Positions 18,291 to 26,478 of a stretch of 64,000 nt of DNA are shown here, piece by piece. The notes below the pieces were generated by a model that worked only from the letters and a program-made list of their open reading frames with translations, had not been told where the DNA came from and made no database searches. The stretch comes from Arthrobacter sp. ISL-48 (lineage in GTDB: Bacteria > Actinomycetota > Actinomycetes > Actinomycetales > Micrococcaceae): positions 434,001 through 498,000 of the forward strand of contig NZ_JAGGPL010000003.1 in assembly GCF_018613805.1 (NCBI RefSeq). Direction: 5' to 3'. Positions within the stretch are counted from its first letter, which is position 1, and each line of letters starts with the position of its first letter. The position numbers and the translations under genes were made by a program.

Positions 18291-18305
18291 TCTCAGATAT
18301 TGAGA
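18291..18305. promoter_or_regulatory. inverted repeat TCTCA-GATAT-TGAGA between leuC and the IclR-type gene
   Basis: A perfect 5-bp inverted repeat with a 5-bp AT-rich spacer. The same arms recur at 32864-32878 (leuB) and 47537-47551 (ilvD). It lies just upstream of a plausible leuC -10 (TATTAC on the minus strand, 18270-18265), and only 15 bases before the regulator ATG. This would suit activation of leuCD together with autorepression. That the IclR-type protein is the binder is inferred from its position and from LtbR/NdgR precedents. Confidence 0.65.
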
Positions 18306-18320
18306 CGGCAATATCATTAC

Positions 18321-19040
18321 ATGGACAATTCTAGTGGAGTCGGTGTCATTGATAAAGCGGCCCATGTGCTTGACGCACTTGAGGCAGGACCCACCACCCT
18401 GGCGCAGCTGGTAGCGGCCACCGGGCTGGCGCGGCCCACCGTCCACAGGCTGGCCCTGGCACTGGTCCACCACCGGCTGGTCAGCCGCGACATCCAGGGA
18501 AGGTTTGTCCTCGGAAGCAGGCTCGTTGAACTGGCATCCGCGGCGGGCGAGGACCGCCTGATCGCTTCCGCTGGACCTGTCCTGATGCAGCTGCGCGACG
18601 CCACCGGCGAGAGTGCACAGATCTTCCGCCGCCAGGGAGACTGGCGTGTTTGCGTGGCTTCGGCTGAACGCCCCATTGGCCTCCGTGACACCATCCCCGT
18701 CGGAACCCAGCTGTCCATGAAAGCCGGCTCCGCCGCCCAGGTCCTCCTCGCATGGGAAGACCACGACCGCCTCCTTGAAGGCCTTCAGTCTGCGCGATTT
18801 ACGCCCACCGTATTGGCGGGCGTACGACGGCGGGGCTGGGGCCAGAGCCTCGGCGAACGGGAGCCGGGAGTCGCCTCGGTTTCCGCGCCGGTCCGCGGAC
18901 CTTCCGGACGGGTAATCGCCGCCGTTTCCATTTCCGGGCCGATCGAGCGCCTGACCCGCCAGCCCGGCCGCCTGCACGCTGAGGTGGTGTGCAACGCCGG
19001 CCGTATCCTCACCGAGGCCCTGCGCAAGAACAACGACTGA
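18321..19040 (+). CDS. IclR-family transcriptional regulator, NdgR/LtbR-like
   Basis: 239 residues from ATG 18321. The N-terminal winged helix-turn-helix reads VIDKAAHVLDALEAGPTTLAQLVAATGLARPTVHRLALAL; the IclR effector domain covers about 75-235. Members encoded divergently from leuCD (LtbR in Corynebacterium, NdgR/AreB in Streptomyces) control leucine and other amino-acid genes; that role here is inferred from position. The palindrome at 18291-18305 lies between its likely promoter and its start. The same palindrome precedes leuB and ilvD, so those are candidate distant targets. Confidence 0.9.
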   Translation: MDNSSGVGVIDKAAHVLDALEAGPTTLAQLVAATGLARPTVHRLALALVHHRLVSRDIQGRFVLGSRLVELASAAGEDRLIASAGPVLMQLRDATGESAQIFRRQGDWRVCVASAERPIGLRDTIPVGTQLSMKAGSAAQVLLAWEDHDRLLEGLQSARFTPTVLAGVRRRGWGQSLGEREPGVASVSAPVRGPSGRVIAAVSISGPIERLTRQPGRLHAEVVCNAGRILTEALRKNND

Positions 19041-19117
19041 CGGAATCCCGGGGCCGGGTGCTCCTCCCCCGCCACCTGCCATCAGCCGCCCTGCCCCAAA
19101 AGGTTAGGCTGTTCGGC

Positions 19118-19657
19118 ATGAGCAGCTACGCAGTCTTTCTCCGCGGCATCAATGTGGGCGGAATCAATATCAGGATGGCGGACCTCAAAGACGCCCTCAA
19201 GTCGTGCGGGTTCGGGGACGTGAAGACCCTGCTGGCCAGCGGAAATGTAGTTCTCACCAGCGAACAGGATGCTGGCGCCGTCAAGCAGCAGCTCGAAGAA
19301 TGCCTGCGGAAATCATTCGGCTACGACGCATGGGTTGTTGTCCTGCCCGCGCAGCGCGTGTCGGAACTTGTGGACGCCTGCCCCTATCCGGAAGACGACA
19401 AGCGCACCCACACCTACATCACGCTGGCCTCGGACACTGCCATGCTGGATGAGCTTGATGCAGCGGGAGCCGCGCTTGAGGGCGCGGAACAGAAACGGCT
19501 CGGACCGGAGGCGCTGGCCTGGCTGGCCCCGGCCGGAGGAACTCTGGAGAGCCCTTTCAGCAAGATCTCTTCAAAGGCCAGATTCAAAGCGACAACCACC
19601 ACCCGGAACCTTCGGACCCTGATCAAGGTCCGGGACGCCGCGGCAGCGCTGAACTAG
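19118..19657 (+). CDS. DUF1697 family protein
   Basis: 179 residues from ATG 19118, which is 7 bases after a TAGGCT -10-like element: probably leaderless. The family hallmarks are at the N-terminus: YAVFLRGINVGGINIRMADL and VKTLLASGNVVLTSE. The C-terminus shows SKISSKARFKATTTTRNLRTLIK, also conserved in the family. DUF1697 (PF08002) has no established biochemical role. It stands alone between the IclR-type regulator and the convergent GTPase pair. Confidence 0.85.
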   Translation: MSSYAVFLRGINVGGINIRMADLKDALKSCGFGDVKTLLASGNVVLTSEQDAGAVKQQLEECLRKSFGYDAWVVVLPAQRVSELVDACPYPEDDKRTHTYITLASDTAMLDELDAAGAALEGAEQKRLGPEALAWLAPAGGTLESPFSKISSKARFKATTTTRNLRTLIKVRDAAAALN

Positions 19658-19669
19658 CTCGTGGCCGGC

Positions 19670-21286
19670 TTATTTGCCCCCGGCCCGCTTCAGCGCGGCA
19701 TTGAATGACCTGAGCCGGTTCACCTCTGCTTCCACGGGCTTCACCACCAGCTCATCAGCTACCCCTCCGACGGCGGTCCTGAGCCTTTTCCTGGCCTTCG
19801 TGGCCCGCGCCCGGGCTGCCGCCGCGCCTATGAACCGCCCTGTGACAGCCAGGAAGACCCCAAGAACCACTCCCCCGGCAATCATCAGGGTAGGGACCGG
19901 CCAGCCCTCCACGCGGGGCACTTCCGGGACAGGCATCTGGAAGTACCCCAGGGCAGCCAGCACACCAAGCCAGCCCAGCCCGCCCAGGACCATGAGCAGG
20001 GCGAGCCACTGGACCACGTTGAAAAGTGCCCACCACCAGGACTTCCGTGCCGCCATCAGGTCCGTCCCGGCAATAGCCTGATCCAGGGCGTCCGGCAGTT
20101 GTTCCCTCCCCTCGCGGGCGGCGCCCCGGATCACTGCGCGCCACGGCCCGGGAGCACCGGCACTCGCGTTGTCAGCGAATTCCCGGACGGCAGCATCCGT
20201 CCGCGCCCTCTCCGGGGCGCCTGCGGGAGGAAGCGATGTCCGGCTTAGCTCAGAGGGTGAGGACCTGCGCAGGTTGAGCCGCCGCAACGGATCCGGCCTG
20301 AACCGGAGCAGCCAGCGCGTTACTGGCCACCCAGTGCGCCGGGAAGATTCCAGGCTGTAGGACCGGGCGACGGCCTCAACCACCAACGGGACGTTGGCAG
20401 CCGTCGCCAGTTCATCGGCAAGCCGGAATCTTGCTGCGGGCCTGACGCCCGCGGCCTCACCATCGCCGGAAGCCTCCCTTAGCCGCCGGGAAGCGCGGGT
20501 AACGTCGGCCGCCAGCCGTTGTGACAGCGCCTGGCGCTGCACCGCCACGTTCCGGATCGCGCTCCGGACGCCGTCGACGCCCGTGCCCAACAGCGCCGAG
20601 GCTCCGAGGACCTGCACTGTCCCCAGTCCGTCACGGGCCAGGATCCCCTTAAGCGATTGCAGCACGGGCTGCACATCCCTTTCGGGCAGCCGGTCCACCT
20701 GGTTGAGCACCACCAGGGTCACGGCGCCATGCGCGGCAAGGGGCGTCAGGAATTCATTGTGCACCGCGGCATCTGCATATTTCTGGGGATCCAGCACCCA
20801 GACCAGGACATCCACCAGGCCCACCATGCGCTGCACAATTTCGCGGTTGGCAGCCCTGGTGGAATCGAAGTCCGGCAGGTCCAGCAGGATCAGCCCGGTA
20901 CCCTCGTCCGCGAATCCGTCCACCGGGGCGGCGTGGTGCCGGCTGCGCACCTCCAGCCAGTCCAGCAGCGGTTCGCTGCCGCCTGCTCCCCACACTCCCG
21001 CCAATGGTTCCGACGTCGTCGGCCGGCGGGCCGCCGCCGTCGCGATTTCAGCGCCGCTGACCGCGTTGAAGAGGGATGACTTGCCGCTGCCGGTCGCGCC
21101 GAAGAACCCCACGACTGTGTGGTCGGCCGACAGGGAACGGCGGGAACTCGCACGTTCAAGGAGCTGGAAGACGTCCGCCAATGACTCGTCGGGCAAAACA
21201 CCCTCGGCGAGTTCACGGGCGTCATTCAGGGCTTCAAGCCGGCGGTCCAGCTGCGACGATTCGCGTGCATCGCTGTGGCGGCTCAT
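19670..21286 (-). CDS. dynamin-like membrane GTPase, second of a pair
   Basis: 538 residues. The GTPase domain has a P-loop GATGSGKSS at 63-71, a G3 motif in LLDLPDFDSTRAAN and a G4 motif NQVD. Two predicted membrane segments follow in the C-terminal half (WALLMVLGGLGWLGVLAALG and LMIAGGVVLGVFLAVTG), then a short Arg/Lys/Ala-rich helical tail. Its ATG overlaps the stop of the upstream GTPase (ATGA), so the two are coupled and may form a hetero-oligomer. Paired dynamin-like genes such as Streptomyces dynA/dynB act in membrane remodelling at septa; that parallel is suggestive only. Confidence 0.8.
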   Translation of the reverse strand: MSRHSDARESSQLDRRLEALNDARELAEGVLPDESLADVFQLLERASSRRSLSADHTVVGFFGATGSGKSSLFNAVSGAEIATAAARRPTTSEPLAGVWGAGGSEPLLDWLEVRSRHHAAPVDGFADEGTGLILLDLPDFDSTRAANREIVQRMVGLVDVLVWVLDPQKYADAAVHNEFLTPLAAHGAVTLVVLNQVDRLPERDVQPVLQSLKGILARDGLGTVQVLGASALLGTGVDGVRSAIRNVAVQRQALSQRLAADVTRASRRLREASGDGEAAGVRPAARFRLADELATAANVPLVVEAVARSYSLESSRRTGWPVTRWLLRFRPDPLRRLNLRRSSPSELSRTSLPPAGAPERARTDAAVREFADNASAGAPGPWRAVIRGAAREGREQLPDALDQAIAGTDLMAARKSWWWALFNVVQWLALLMVLGGLGWLGVLAALGYFQMPVPEVPRVEGWPVPTLMIAGGVVLGVFLAVTGRFIGAAAARARATKARKRLRTAVGGVADELVVKPVEAEVNRLRSFNAALKRAGGK

Positions 21287-23064
21287 GCCTGGCCGGCCAG
21301 CAGCGCCAGGGCCGACGCGTGGCCGGTCAGCACAGGCTCGGCGTCCGGGTCGCCGTCGGGGAGCAGGTCAAGGAACTTCCGTTGCTCCGCCCTCAGCAAC
21401 TGCTGGCACCGTGCATGGAGGTCCTCGCGGGCTGTCTGTGCAAGGCGGCGGACTGCACCTTCACCGAACACTGCTTCCAGCAGCTTCTGGCCAACAACGG
21501 CGGTGCCTCCCGCTACGCCGATCTCCAGCCCTGTGAGGCCTGCAGTCATAGAGAACACCACGATCATGAGCGCGGCACCCAGTCCGTTGATGCCGAAGGA
21601 AAGCAACCTGGCTTGCGTCCGCTTGCCCTGGCCTTCAGTCCGGATCAGTTCCATCAGGCTGCCCTGCCAGGCCCTGATCTCTGCCGCCGTCCGTTCGGCG
21701 AATCCGAAACTGGTCCCGGACAGATCCTCTACCCCCAACAGCTGGCGCCCCGCGGGGTCGGACCGCCACCGCTGGTCGGTTTCCTCAGCGGCCGTTGCCG
21801 CCTCGTCAAGGATTACTGCCTGCAGGCCTGTCTCGATGGCCACCTCCACCCTGACGGCCGGGGGCGGCTCGCCGCGGAAGAACGCCCCCGCACGGTCCCG
21901 GAGCCGTCCGATGTTCTGCTCGAGGTTCCGGAAAAACTCCCCGGTCCCCACGAAGTCCTGCCAGCGGGCCAGCACTTCACCCCGGAGCAGGGCACCGTCC
22001 TTGGTGGCGTCCAGGATGCGAACGGCTGCGTCACGGTACGCAGCCGTTGCCTGGGCCTCGAGCATGGCCGCGGCCCGTTGCTGCTCACCCGCCGCCTGTG
22101 CCACGCCGGCGACTCGTGCCGCGAGTGCCCTCACTGTTCCGTTGAGGGTCCGCCGGGCGATCGCGGCCCGGCCGGCTGCGTCCGCTGCCAGTTCCTGCAG
22201 CCACTGGCGCAGTGGATCCACGGCGTCGGGCGGCAACATCCCCAACGGGTCGAGCTCTGTCTCCCGCACGATGAAGAGCCGGGCTGCCCCCAGGCCTTCC
22301 TTGTGCAGCAGGCCGCGGAGATCGGCACTTACTTCCGCTTCTGCCTCCGGCGGGACCCGGTCCAGTACCACGGCCACCATAATGTCCCGCGAGGCCGCAT
22401 CCAGGAGCAGCTTCCAGGGGACAGCGTCAGCGTAACGGTTGGCCGTGGTCACAAAGACCCACAGATCCGCGGCGGCCAGCAGCTGGCCGGCGAGTTTTCG
22501 GTTCTCATCGGAGATGGAGTCGATGTCCGGAGCGTCGAGCAATGCTATGCCTTGCGCAACTGCCGGATCAGCCACAAGAACCAGGGAGGAAACCGGGCCG
22601 GCATCGGGAGTGGCGCCAGCCGGGCTGGCAGGAATGGGATACGTGGAGACACTTCCCGTAATCCGGTTCAGGCTGGGCAGGATTCGTTGGCCTTCGAACC
22701 AGCCCCCATCTGCGGGGTGGTGAAGGAGGATGGGTTGCCTCGTGGTGGGCCTGATGGCGCCCGAACGTGTCACCGGATGCCCGGCCAAGGCGTTGACCAG
22801 CGTGGATTTGCCGGCACCGGTGGAGCCACCGACGACGGCGAGCAGCGGAGCATCCAGGTTGCGGTAGCGCGGCAGGATGTAGTCATCCAGCTGGGCGACG
22901 GCGTTCCGGACTTCCAACCGCGCCTGCGCCGCATCGGGCAGGGCAAGGGGCAGGGACACGAAGGACAGATCGTGCCGCACGGCCTCAAGCAGTCCGACGG
23001 CAGCTGCCGCGGACGGGTTCGGCTTTCGGGTTGGGGGCCGGGCCGGGTCAGGGTGGGAGGTCAC
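21283..23064 (-). CDS. dynamin-like membrane GTPase, first of a pair
   Basis: 593 residues. The P-loop GGSTGAGKST is at about 79-88 after a helical N-terminus, and G3 is LLDAPDIDSISDEN. The expected G4 NKxD is degenerate: the segment after the hydrophobic strand reads VVLDRVPPEAEAE. A long helical middle region (about 290-480) leads to a hydrophobic hairpin (GINGLGAALMIVVFSMTAGL, then IGVAGGTAVVG) before an amphipathic C-terminus. This is the bacterial dynamin plan. It is the first gene of a two-gene operon with 4-base overlap; a tRNA-Glu lies just upstream on the same strand. Confidence 0.8.
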   Translation of the reverse strand: MTSHPDPARPPTRKPNPSAAAAVGLLEAVRHDLSFVSLPLALPDAAQARLEVRNAVAQLDDYILPRYRNLDAPLLAVVGGSTGAGKSTLVNALAGHPVTRSGAIRPTTRQPILLHHPADGGWFEGQRILPSLNRITGSVSTYPIPASPAGATPDAGPVSSLVLVADPAVAQGIALLDAPDIDSISDENRKLAGQLLAAADLWVFVTTANRYADAVPWKLLLDAASRDIMVAVVLDRVPPEAEAEVSADLRGLLHKEGLGAARLFIVRETELDPLGMLPPDAVDPLRQWLQELAADAAGRAAIARRTLNGTVRALAARVAGVAQAAGEQQRAAAMLEAQATAAYRDAAVRILDATKDGALLRGEVLARWQDFVGTGEFFRNLEQNIGRLRDRAGAFFRGEPPPAVRVEVAIETGLQAVILDEAATAAEETDQRWRSDPAGRQLLGVEDLSGTSFGFAERTAAEIRAWQGSLMELIRTEGQGKRTQARLLSFGINGLGAALMIVVFSMTAGLTGLEIGVAGGTAVVGQKLLEAVFGEGAVRRLAQTAREDLHARCQQLLRAEQRKFLDLLPDGDPDAEPVLTGHASALALLAGQA

Positions 23065-23125
23065 AGCATCATCATGCCAGTTCAGCGTGCCCGCTGGCCC
23101 TGTCTATCAACAATTCAGCAACAAC

Positions 23126-23157
23126 GAAAACGGCCCCGGGCACTTGCCCGGGACCGT
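23126..23157 (-). terminator. terminator of the tRNA-Gln/tRNA-Glu unit
   Basis: On the minus strand, just after tRNA-Glu, a stem ACGGTCCCGGGCA pairs with TGCCCGGGGCCGT around a 2-base loop (one mismatch). It is followed by TTTTCG. It fits a rho-independent terminator. Confidence 0.7.
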
Positions 23158-23165
23158 CATATTCG

Positions 23166-23238
23166 TGACCCCAGCGGGATTCGAACCCGCGTTACCGCCG
23201 TGAGAGGGCAGCGTACTAGGCCGCTATACGATGGGGCC
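23166..23238 (-). tRNA. tRNA-Glu(CTC)
   Basis: A 73-base cloverleaf on the minus strand: acceptor GGCCCCA/TGGGGTC with one G-T pair, discriminator A, and T-arm GCGGGTTCGAATCCCGC. The anticodon stem CTGCC/GGCGG encloses the loop CTCTCAC with anticodon CTC, reading GAG. CCA is not encoded. It is probably cotranscribed with tRNA-Gln upstream and ends at the hairpin 23126-23157. Confidence 0.95.
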
Positions 23239-23383
23239 CTGCACTTCCAGGAAGCTCCTGCTTCCCACCAGCATTTCTACCGGTCAGCCAAGTGAGTATT
23301 TCACACACTCAGCACTTGTTTCAAACCGAAAAACCGTTCTGAAACCTCTGATTTCCGACCCGTTCCTGCGACTGAAATCAGAG

Positions 23384-23455
23384 CTGGGATACCAGGACTC
23401 GAACCTAGAATGACGGTACCAGAAACCGTAGTGTTGCCAATTACACCATATCCCA
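23384..23455 (-). tRNA. tRNA-Gln(CTG)
   Basis: A 72-base cloverleaf on the minus strand: acceptor TGGGATA/TATCCCA, discriminator G, T-arm TAGGTTCGAGTCCTG. The anticodon stem ACGGT/ACCGT holds loop TTCTGGT with anticodon CTG, reading CAG. The 5' base T and weak first pair are typical of tRNA-Gln. CCA is not encoded. It is 145 bases upstream of tRNA-Glu on the same strand. Confidence 0.94.
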
Positions 23456-23789
23456 ATGATACTTTCGGGCCGGATTTTCGGGCTTCAACCCGCGCTCCGT
23501 GCGCCTCAGCACGAGAAACTACTTTACCCGAGACTTTTGGCTCGCACAAATCGAAGCCAGCCATAGCCGCCGCGACCGCTAGGGACCACGTTGCTCAGTG
23601 CGAGCTCCTATGGCGTGACTCAAAACCCTTGCCATTTGCCCCTGCACAAGTTTACTCTCGGTAAGTTACCGGAGAGTAACCACCTGTCGAGTGATGCAGA
23701 GCCAAGCATTCGAGTGCCAGGCGCATCACCGCCAAAGGTGGCGGGCGGCAACTTTGGCTGCCCGCTTAAACCGTCGAGAGGATCCATCT
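23456..23789. other. 334-base intergenic region with one strong palindrome
   Basis: No gene is supported here. The left part must hold the promoter of tRNA-Gln (minus strand) and the right part that of the LxxG-repeat gene (plus strand). The only structured element I can see is the inverted repeat at 23652-23679, annotated separately. Confidence 0.5.
23652..23679. promoter_or_regulatory. 28-base inverted repeat, TetR-type operator candidate
   Basis: The left arm TTACTCTCGGTAA and the right arm TTACCGGAGAGTAA are reverse complements apart from one extra base, around a central G. The core GGTAAGTTACC is itself a perfect palindrome. It lies 111 bases before the GTG of the LxxG-repeat gene. Size and symmetry fit operators of TetR-family repressors, but no tetR gene occurs in the window, so the regulator would be encoded elsewhere. 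Confidence 0.5.
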
Positions 23790-25175
23790 GTGACACAAAG
23801 TCGTGGCGCCACTGCCGGCAAAACCCGGCCCCATGCACAGCAGCTCACCATCGGCACCCTTGCCTTGCTGCTGATTGGGCTGCTGGCGTTCTACACCCTG
23901 GTCACCGGCCGGATCACCGATGGGTCCGCCAAGCTCCGCGACGGGACGAGCCAAGCATCTGCGGGGGCCGAGCAGCTCAAGGACGGTGCTGGTCAGCTGG
24001 CAGTCGGCGCAGGCCAGGCTGACGCTGGCGCCGGCAAGCTCTCCTCCGGCGCGGAAAAGATCTATCTCGGCGTTACAGAAAAGCTCGCCCCCGGTGCCGA
24101 CAAGCTCCAGGCCGGAGCCGATGAGCTGGCCTCCGGGGCAGTGAAGATCGAGACCGATGTCAACAACAAACTCGCTCCTGGTGTCTATAAGGTCGACGAC
24201 GGCGCCAGGAAGCTTGCCTCCGGAGCCTCCCAGCTTTCCGCCGCCCTGACACCTACTGCAGGCGGTAACGCGGACAACAACCTGGCCGACGGTGCCGGCC
24301 AGCTCGACGCAGGTGCTGCCCGGCTGGCTGCTGGTACAGGTGACCTCGCCGCCGGCACCGTACAGCTGAAGGGCTACCCCGGGGCCAACAACAACCCCGA
24401 GGCAGGCACAGGCACGGCCGCCCTGGCGCAGGCCCTCGATCTCCTGCAGGCGGCAGCATCGGATCCCCTGCAGGGACTGGTCCCGCTGGCCGCGGTCAAG
24501 GACAAGATCGCGAAAATCGCCGCCGGCGCCCACAAGCTCGACGCCGGGGCGTCCCAGCTGCAGGCCGGGGCAGGACAACTGCGCGACGGGGCCGGGCAGC
24601 TGCACGCCGGAACGGGAAGGCTCACCGACGGCTTCAGGACACTCGCGGCAAAACTCAACAGCCAGGATCCCAACAACCCTGGTGTTGTTATGGGAACGGA
24701 ACTGCTGGCGGATGGAACGTCGAAGATTCGGACCGGCATGGATGGTGTGCCTGGAGATCCCGAGCATCCGGGACTCATCAAGGCCGCAGCCCGGATGACG
24801 GACGGCAGCTCCCGGCTGGCGGATGGAACCGCGGCACTCAACGCCGGCATCAAGGGCGACCCGGCTGATGCTGCGAACCCCGGCCTGCTCCGAGGCACGG
24901 CGGCGCTTGCTGCCGGCGCCTCCGAGCTCTCTGCCGGCAACACCAAGCTGGCCTCCGGCTCCAGCCAGCTGTCCACCGGCGCGGTCAAACTGGCTGACGG
25001 CAATGCCCGGATCGCCGAGGGAACGGGCACCCTCTACTCGGGCGCGGCGGCCGTTTCGCCGTCCAACTTGGTGGGACAGCCCGATGCCTCGTTGGCCCTC
25101 GGCCTGGTGGGACTGCTGGGGCTGGGGTCGGTTGCTGCTTTCGTTGTCCTGCGGAAAAGGCGGGCTGTCTTGTAA
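23790..25175 (+). CDS. membrane-anchored protein with LxxGAxxL heptad repeats
   Basis: 461 residues from GTG 23790 with a purine-rich GAGAGGA at 23776-23782. One transmembrane segment lies near the N-terminus (LTIGTLALLLIGLLAFYTLV) and one at the C-terminus (LGLVGLLGLGSVAAFVVL, then RKRR). Between them is a long extracytoplasmic region of repeats of the type xxxLxxGAxxLxxGA (for example AEQLKDGAGQLAVGAGQADA), in several blocks broken by Asn/Pro-rich loops. The same repeat occurs in YhgE/Pip-family and MMPL-associated proteins; here it stands without a transporter domain. Function is not known. It has its own promoter region with a TetR-like palindrome. Confidence 0.8.
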   Translation: MTQSRGATAGKTRPHAQQLTIGTLALLLIGLLAFYTLVTGRITDGSAKLRDGTSQASAGAEQLKDGAGQLAVGAGQADAGAGKLSSGAEKIYLGVTEKLAPGADKLQAGADELASGAVKIETDVNNKLAPGVYKVDDGARKLASGASQLSAALTPTAGGNADNNLADGAGQLDAGAARLAAGTGDLAAGTVQLKGYPGANNNPEAGTGTAALAQALDLLQAAASDPLQGLVPLAAVKDKIAKIAAGAHKLDAGASQLQAGAGQLRDGAGQLHAGTGRLTDGFRTLAAKLNSQDPNNPGVVMGTELLADGTSKIRTGMDGVPGDPEHPGLIKAAARMTDGSSRLADGTAALNAGIKGDPADAANPGLLRGTAALAAGASELSAGNTKLASGSSQLSTGAVKLADGNARIAEGTGTLYSGAAAVSPSNLVGQPDASLALGLVGLLGLGSVAAFVVLRKRRAVL

Positions 25176-25204
25176 AGCACCATGGCCCAGGCCTGCGCCC
25201 CCGC

Positions 25205-25579
25205 CTACGGGTTGTTGCCGCTTCCCGGTGTGGCGGGGTCCGTGGGCCGGGCCTGGCCGGTGCCCGGGGCGCGGCGGCCCTGTCCGTTGGCCCCACCCGG
25301 TCGCCCGTTCGGGAACCTCTGAGAGAACTGTTGAGCGGCATCCGACTTTGCCATCGAGTATCCGATGGCGCCCCCTCCTCCCCCGGCCAGCAGCACCGCA
25401 ATGCCGGCTGCAACAAGAATCTTCGGAGTGCTCCACCATCTCTTCTTCACCGGGGATACCGGAGCGTAAGTCCCCGGGCCACCGGTATGGGTTCCGGCTC
25501 CACTGGGAGGCGGCCCCGGAATCGGACGCGGGGCATTGGCGGGCCCTGGAACGCTGTGTTGGTTGGTTTCCTGCTCCAC
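25205..25579 (-). CDS. small single-pass membrane protein, unknown
   Basis: 124 residues from GTG 25579, chosen because GAGGAG stands 7 bases upstream. The N-terminal half is Pro/Gly-rich and disordered. Then come KKRWW and one membrane segment (ILVAAGIAVLLAGGGGGAIGY). The tail is again Pro/Gly/Arg-rich (GRPGGANGQGRRAPGTGQAR). This resembles the disordered-plus-one-TM proteins common in actinobacteria; no function can be given. It converges with the LxxG-repeat gene, 29 bases away. Confidence 0.65.
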   Translation of the reverse strand: MEQETNQHSVPGPANAPRPIPGPPPSGAGTHTGGPGTYAPVSPVKKRWWSTPKILVAAGIAVLLAGGGGGAIGYSMAKSDAAQQFSQRFPNGRPGGANGQGRRAPGTGQARPTDPATPGSGNNP

Positions 25580-25728
25580 GAAGTATCTCCTCAAGAACGA
25601 ATGGGGTCTGCCCCATCAGTCAAGTGCAGGAAACTGGGGAAATACTGGGCACCAGCCGTGGGCTTCCTGCCGCCGGAAGATTGCCACGCCACGCAGTGGT
25701 GGAGCAGGACGGGCTGTAGTGGAGAGCG

Positions 25729-26478
25729 TTAAGGCGTTCGGATCTCCAGCAGCTCGGCCAGCGATCCGGCCGCGTACCCCTCGAAGCCGGGCGCAGGTTC
25801 CCCCGTCCGGTTGAGCCAGACACCCAGCAGGCCGGCCGCCGTCGCGCCTTCCGCATCAAGCAGCCGGTTGTCGCCCACGAAGAGGGTATCCGCAGGGGCT
25901 GTTCCCAGGAGCCGAACACCTTCGAGATAGATAGCGGGCTCGGGTTTGGCCACGCCGACCGTGTCCGTGCCGACAAGCCTCGTGACGCGTTCCAGGCCCG
26001 CGCTGTCGAGTTTGGCCCGCTGGTAGTCGTGCACGTTGTTGCTGACCGCCCCATAGGGAATGGCGGCATCGTCCAGGAAGTCAAGGAGCGGAACAACGTC
26101 ATCAAAGGCCTTCACATAGGCCGGCTGCACGCGTCCGTACGCAGTAAGCCACTGGTGCGCTTCTTCGCCCTCGGCGAGATCCACGCCGAAGTGCCCCAAA
26201 GCGGCGCGGCCGCGCAGCAGTCGCTGGTCGTTGAACGTCAGCTCGCCGGCCAGGTACCTGTCGTAATAATGGGTGGTTTCGTGGGTGAAGATCCTGCCGA
26301 ACCTCTCCCACCCGGCCTGGTCCAGGCCGGGCAGGAGGTGCTCGCTGACCTCGCGCAGGGCGGTGGTCATGGCGTATTCAAGGTCCACCAGGGTGTCATC
26401 GATGTCAAAAAGAACCCCCCGGATGTCCCCGAAGCGGGTGGCCAGGAAGCCACTCTTGACGTTATCCGGGCCAGCCAT
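25729..26478 (-). CDS. HAD-superfamily hydrolase
   Basis: 249 residues. HAD motifs in order: DIDDTLVD (nucleophile Asp and the +2 Asp) near residue 25, NNVHDY (motif II position), the Lys of VAKPEP, and VGDNRLLDAEGA (motif IV). A helical cap domain lies between motifs I and II. It is a probable phosphatase of small phosphorylated metabolites with unknown substrate. Its ATG overlaps the gltX stop (ATGA), so it is translationally coupled to gltX. Confidence 0.88.
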   Translation of the reverse strand: MAGPDNVKSGFLATRFGDIRGVLFDIDDTLVDLEYAMTTALREVSEHLLPGLDQAGWERFGRIFTHETTHYYDRYLAGELTFNDQRLLRGRAALGHFGVDLAEGEEAHQWLTAYGRVQPAYVKAFDDVVPLLDFLDDAAIPYGAVSNNVHDYQRAKLDSAGLERVTRLVGTDTVGVAKPEPAIYLEGVRLLGTAPADTLFVGDNRLLDAEGATAAGLLGVWLNRTGEPAPGFEGYAAGSLAELLEIRTP

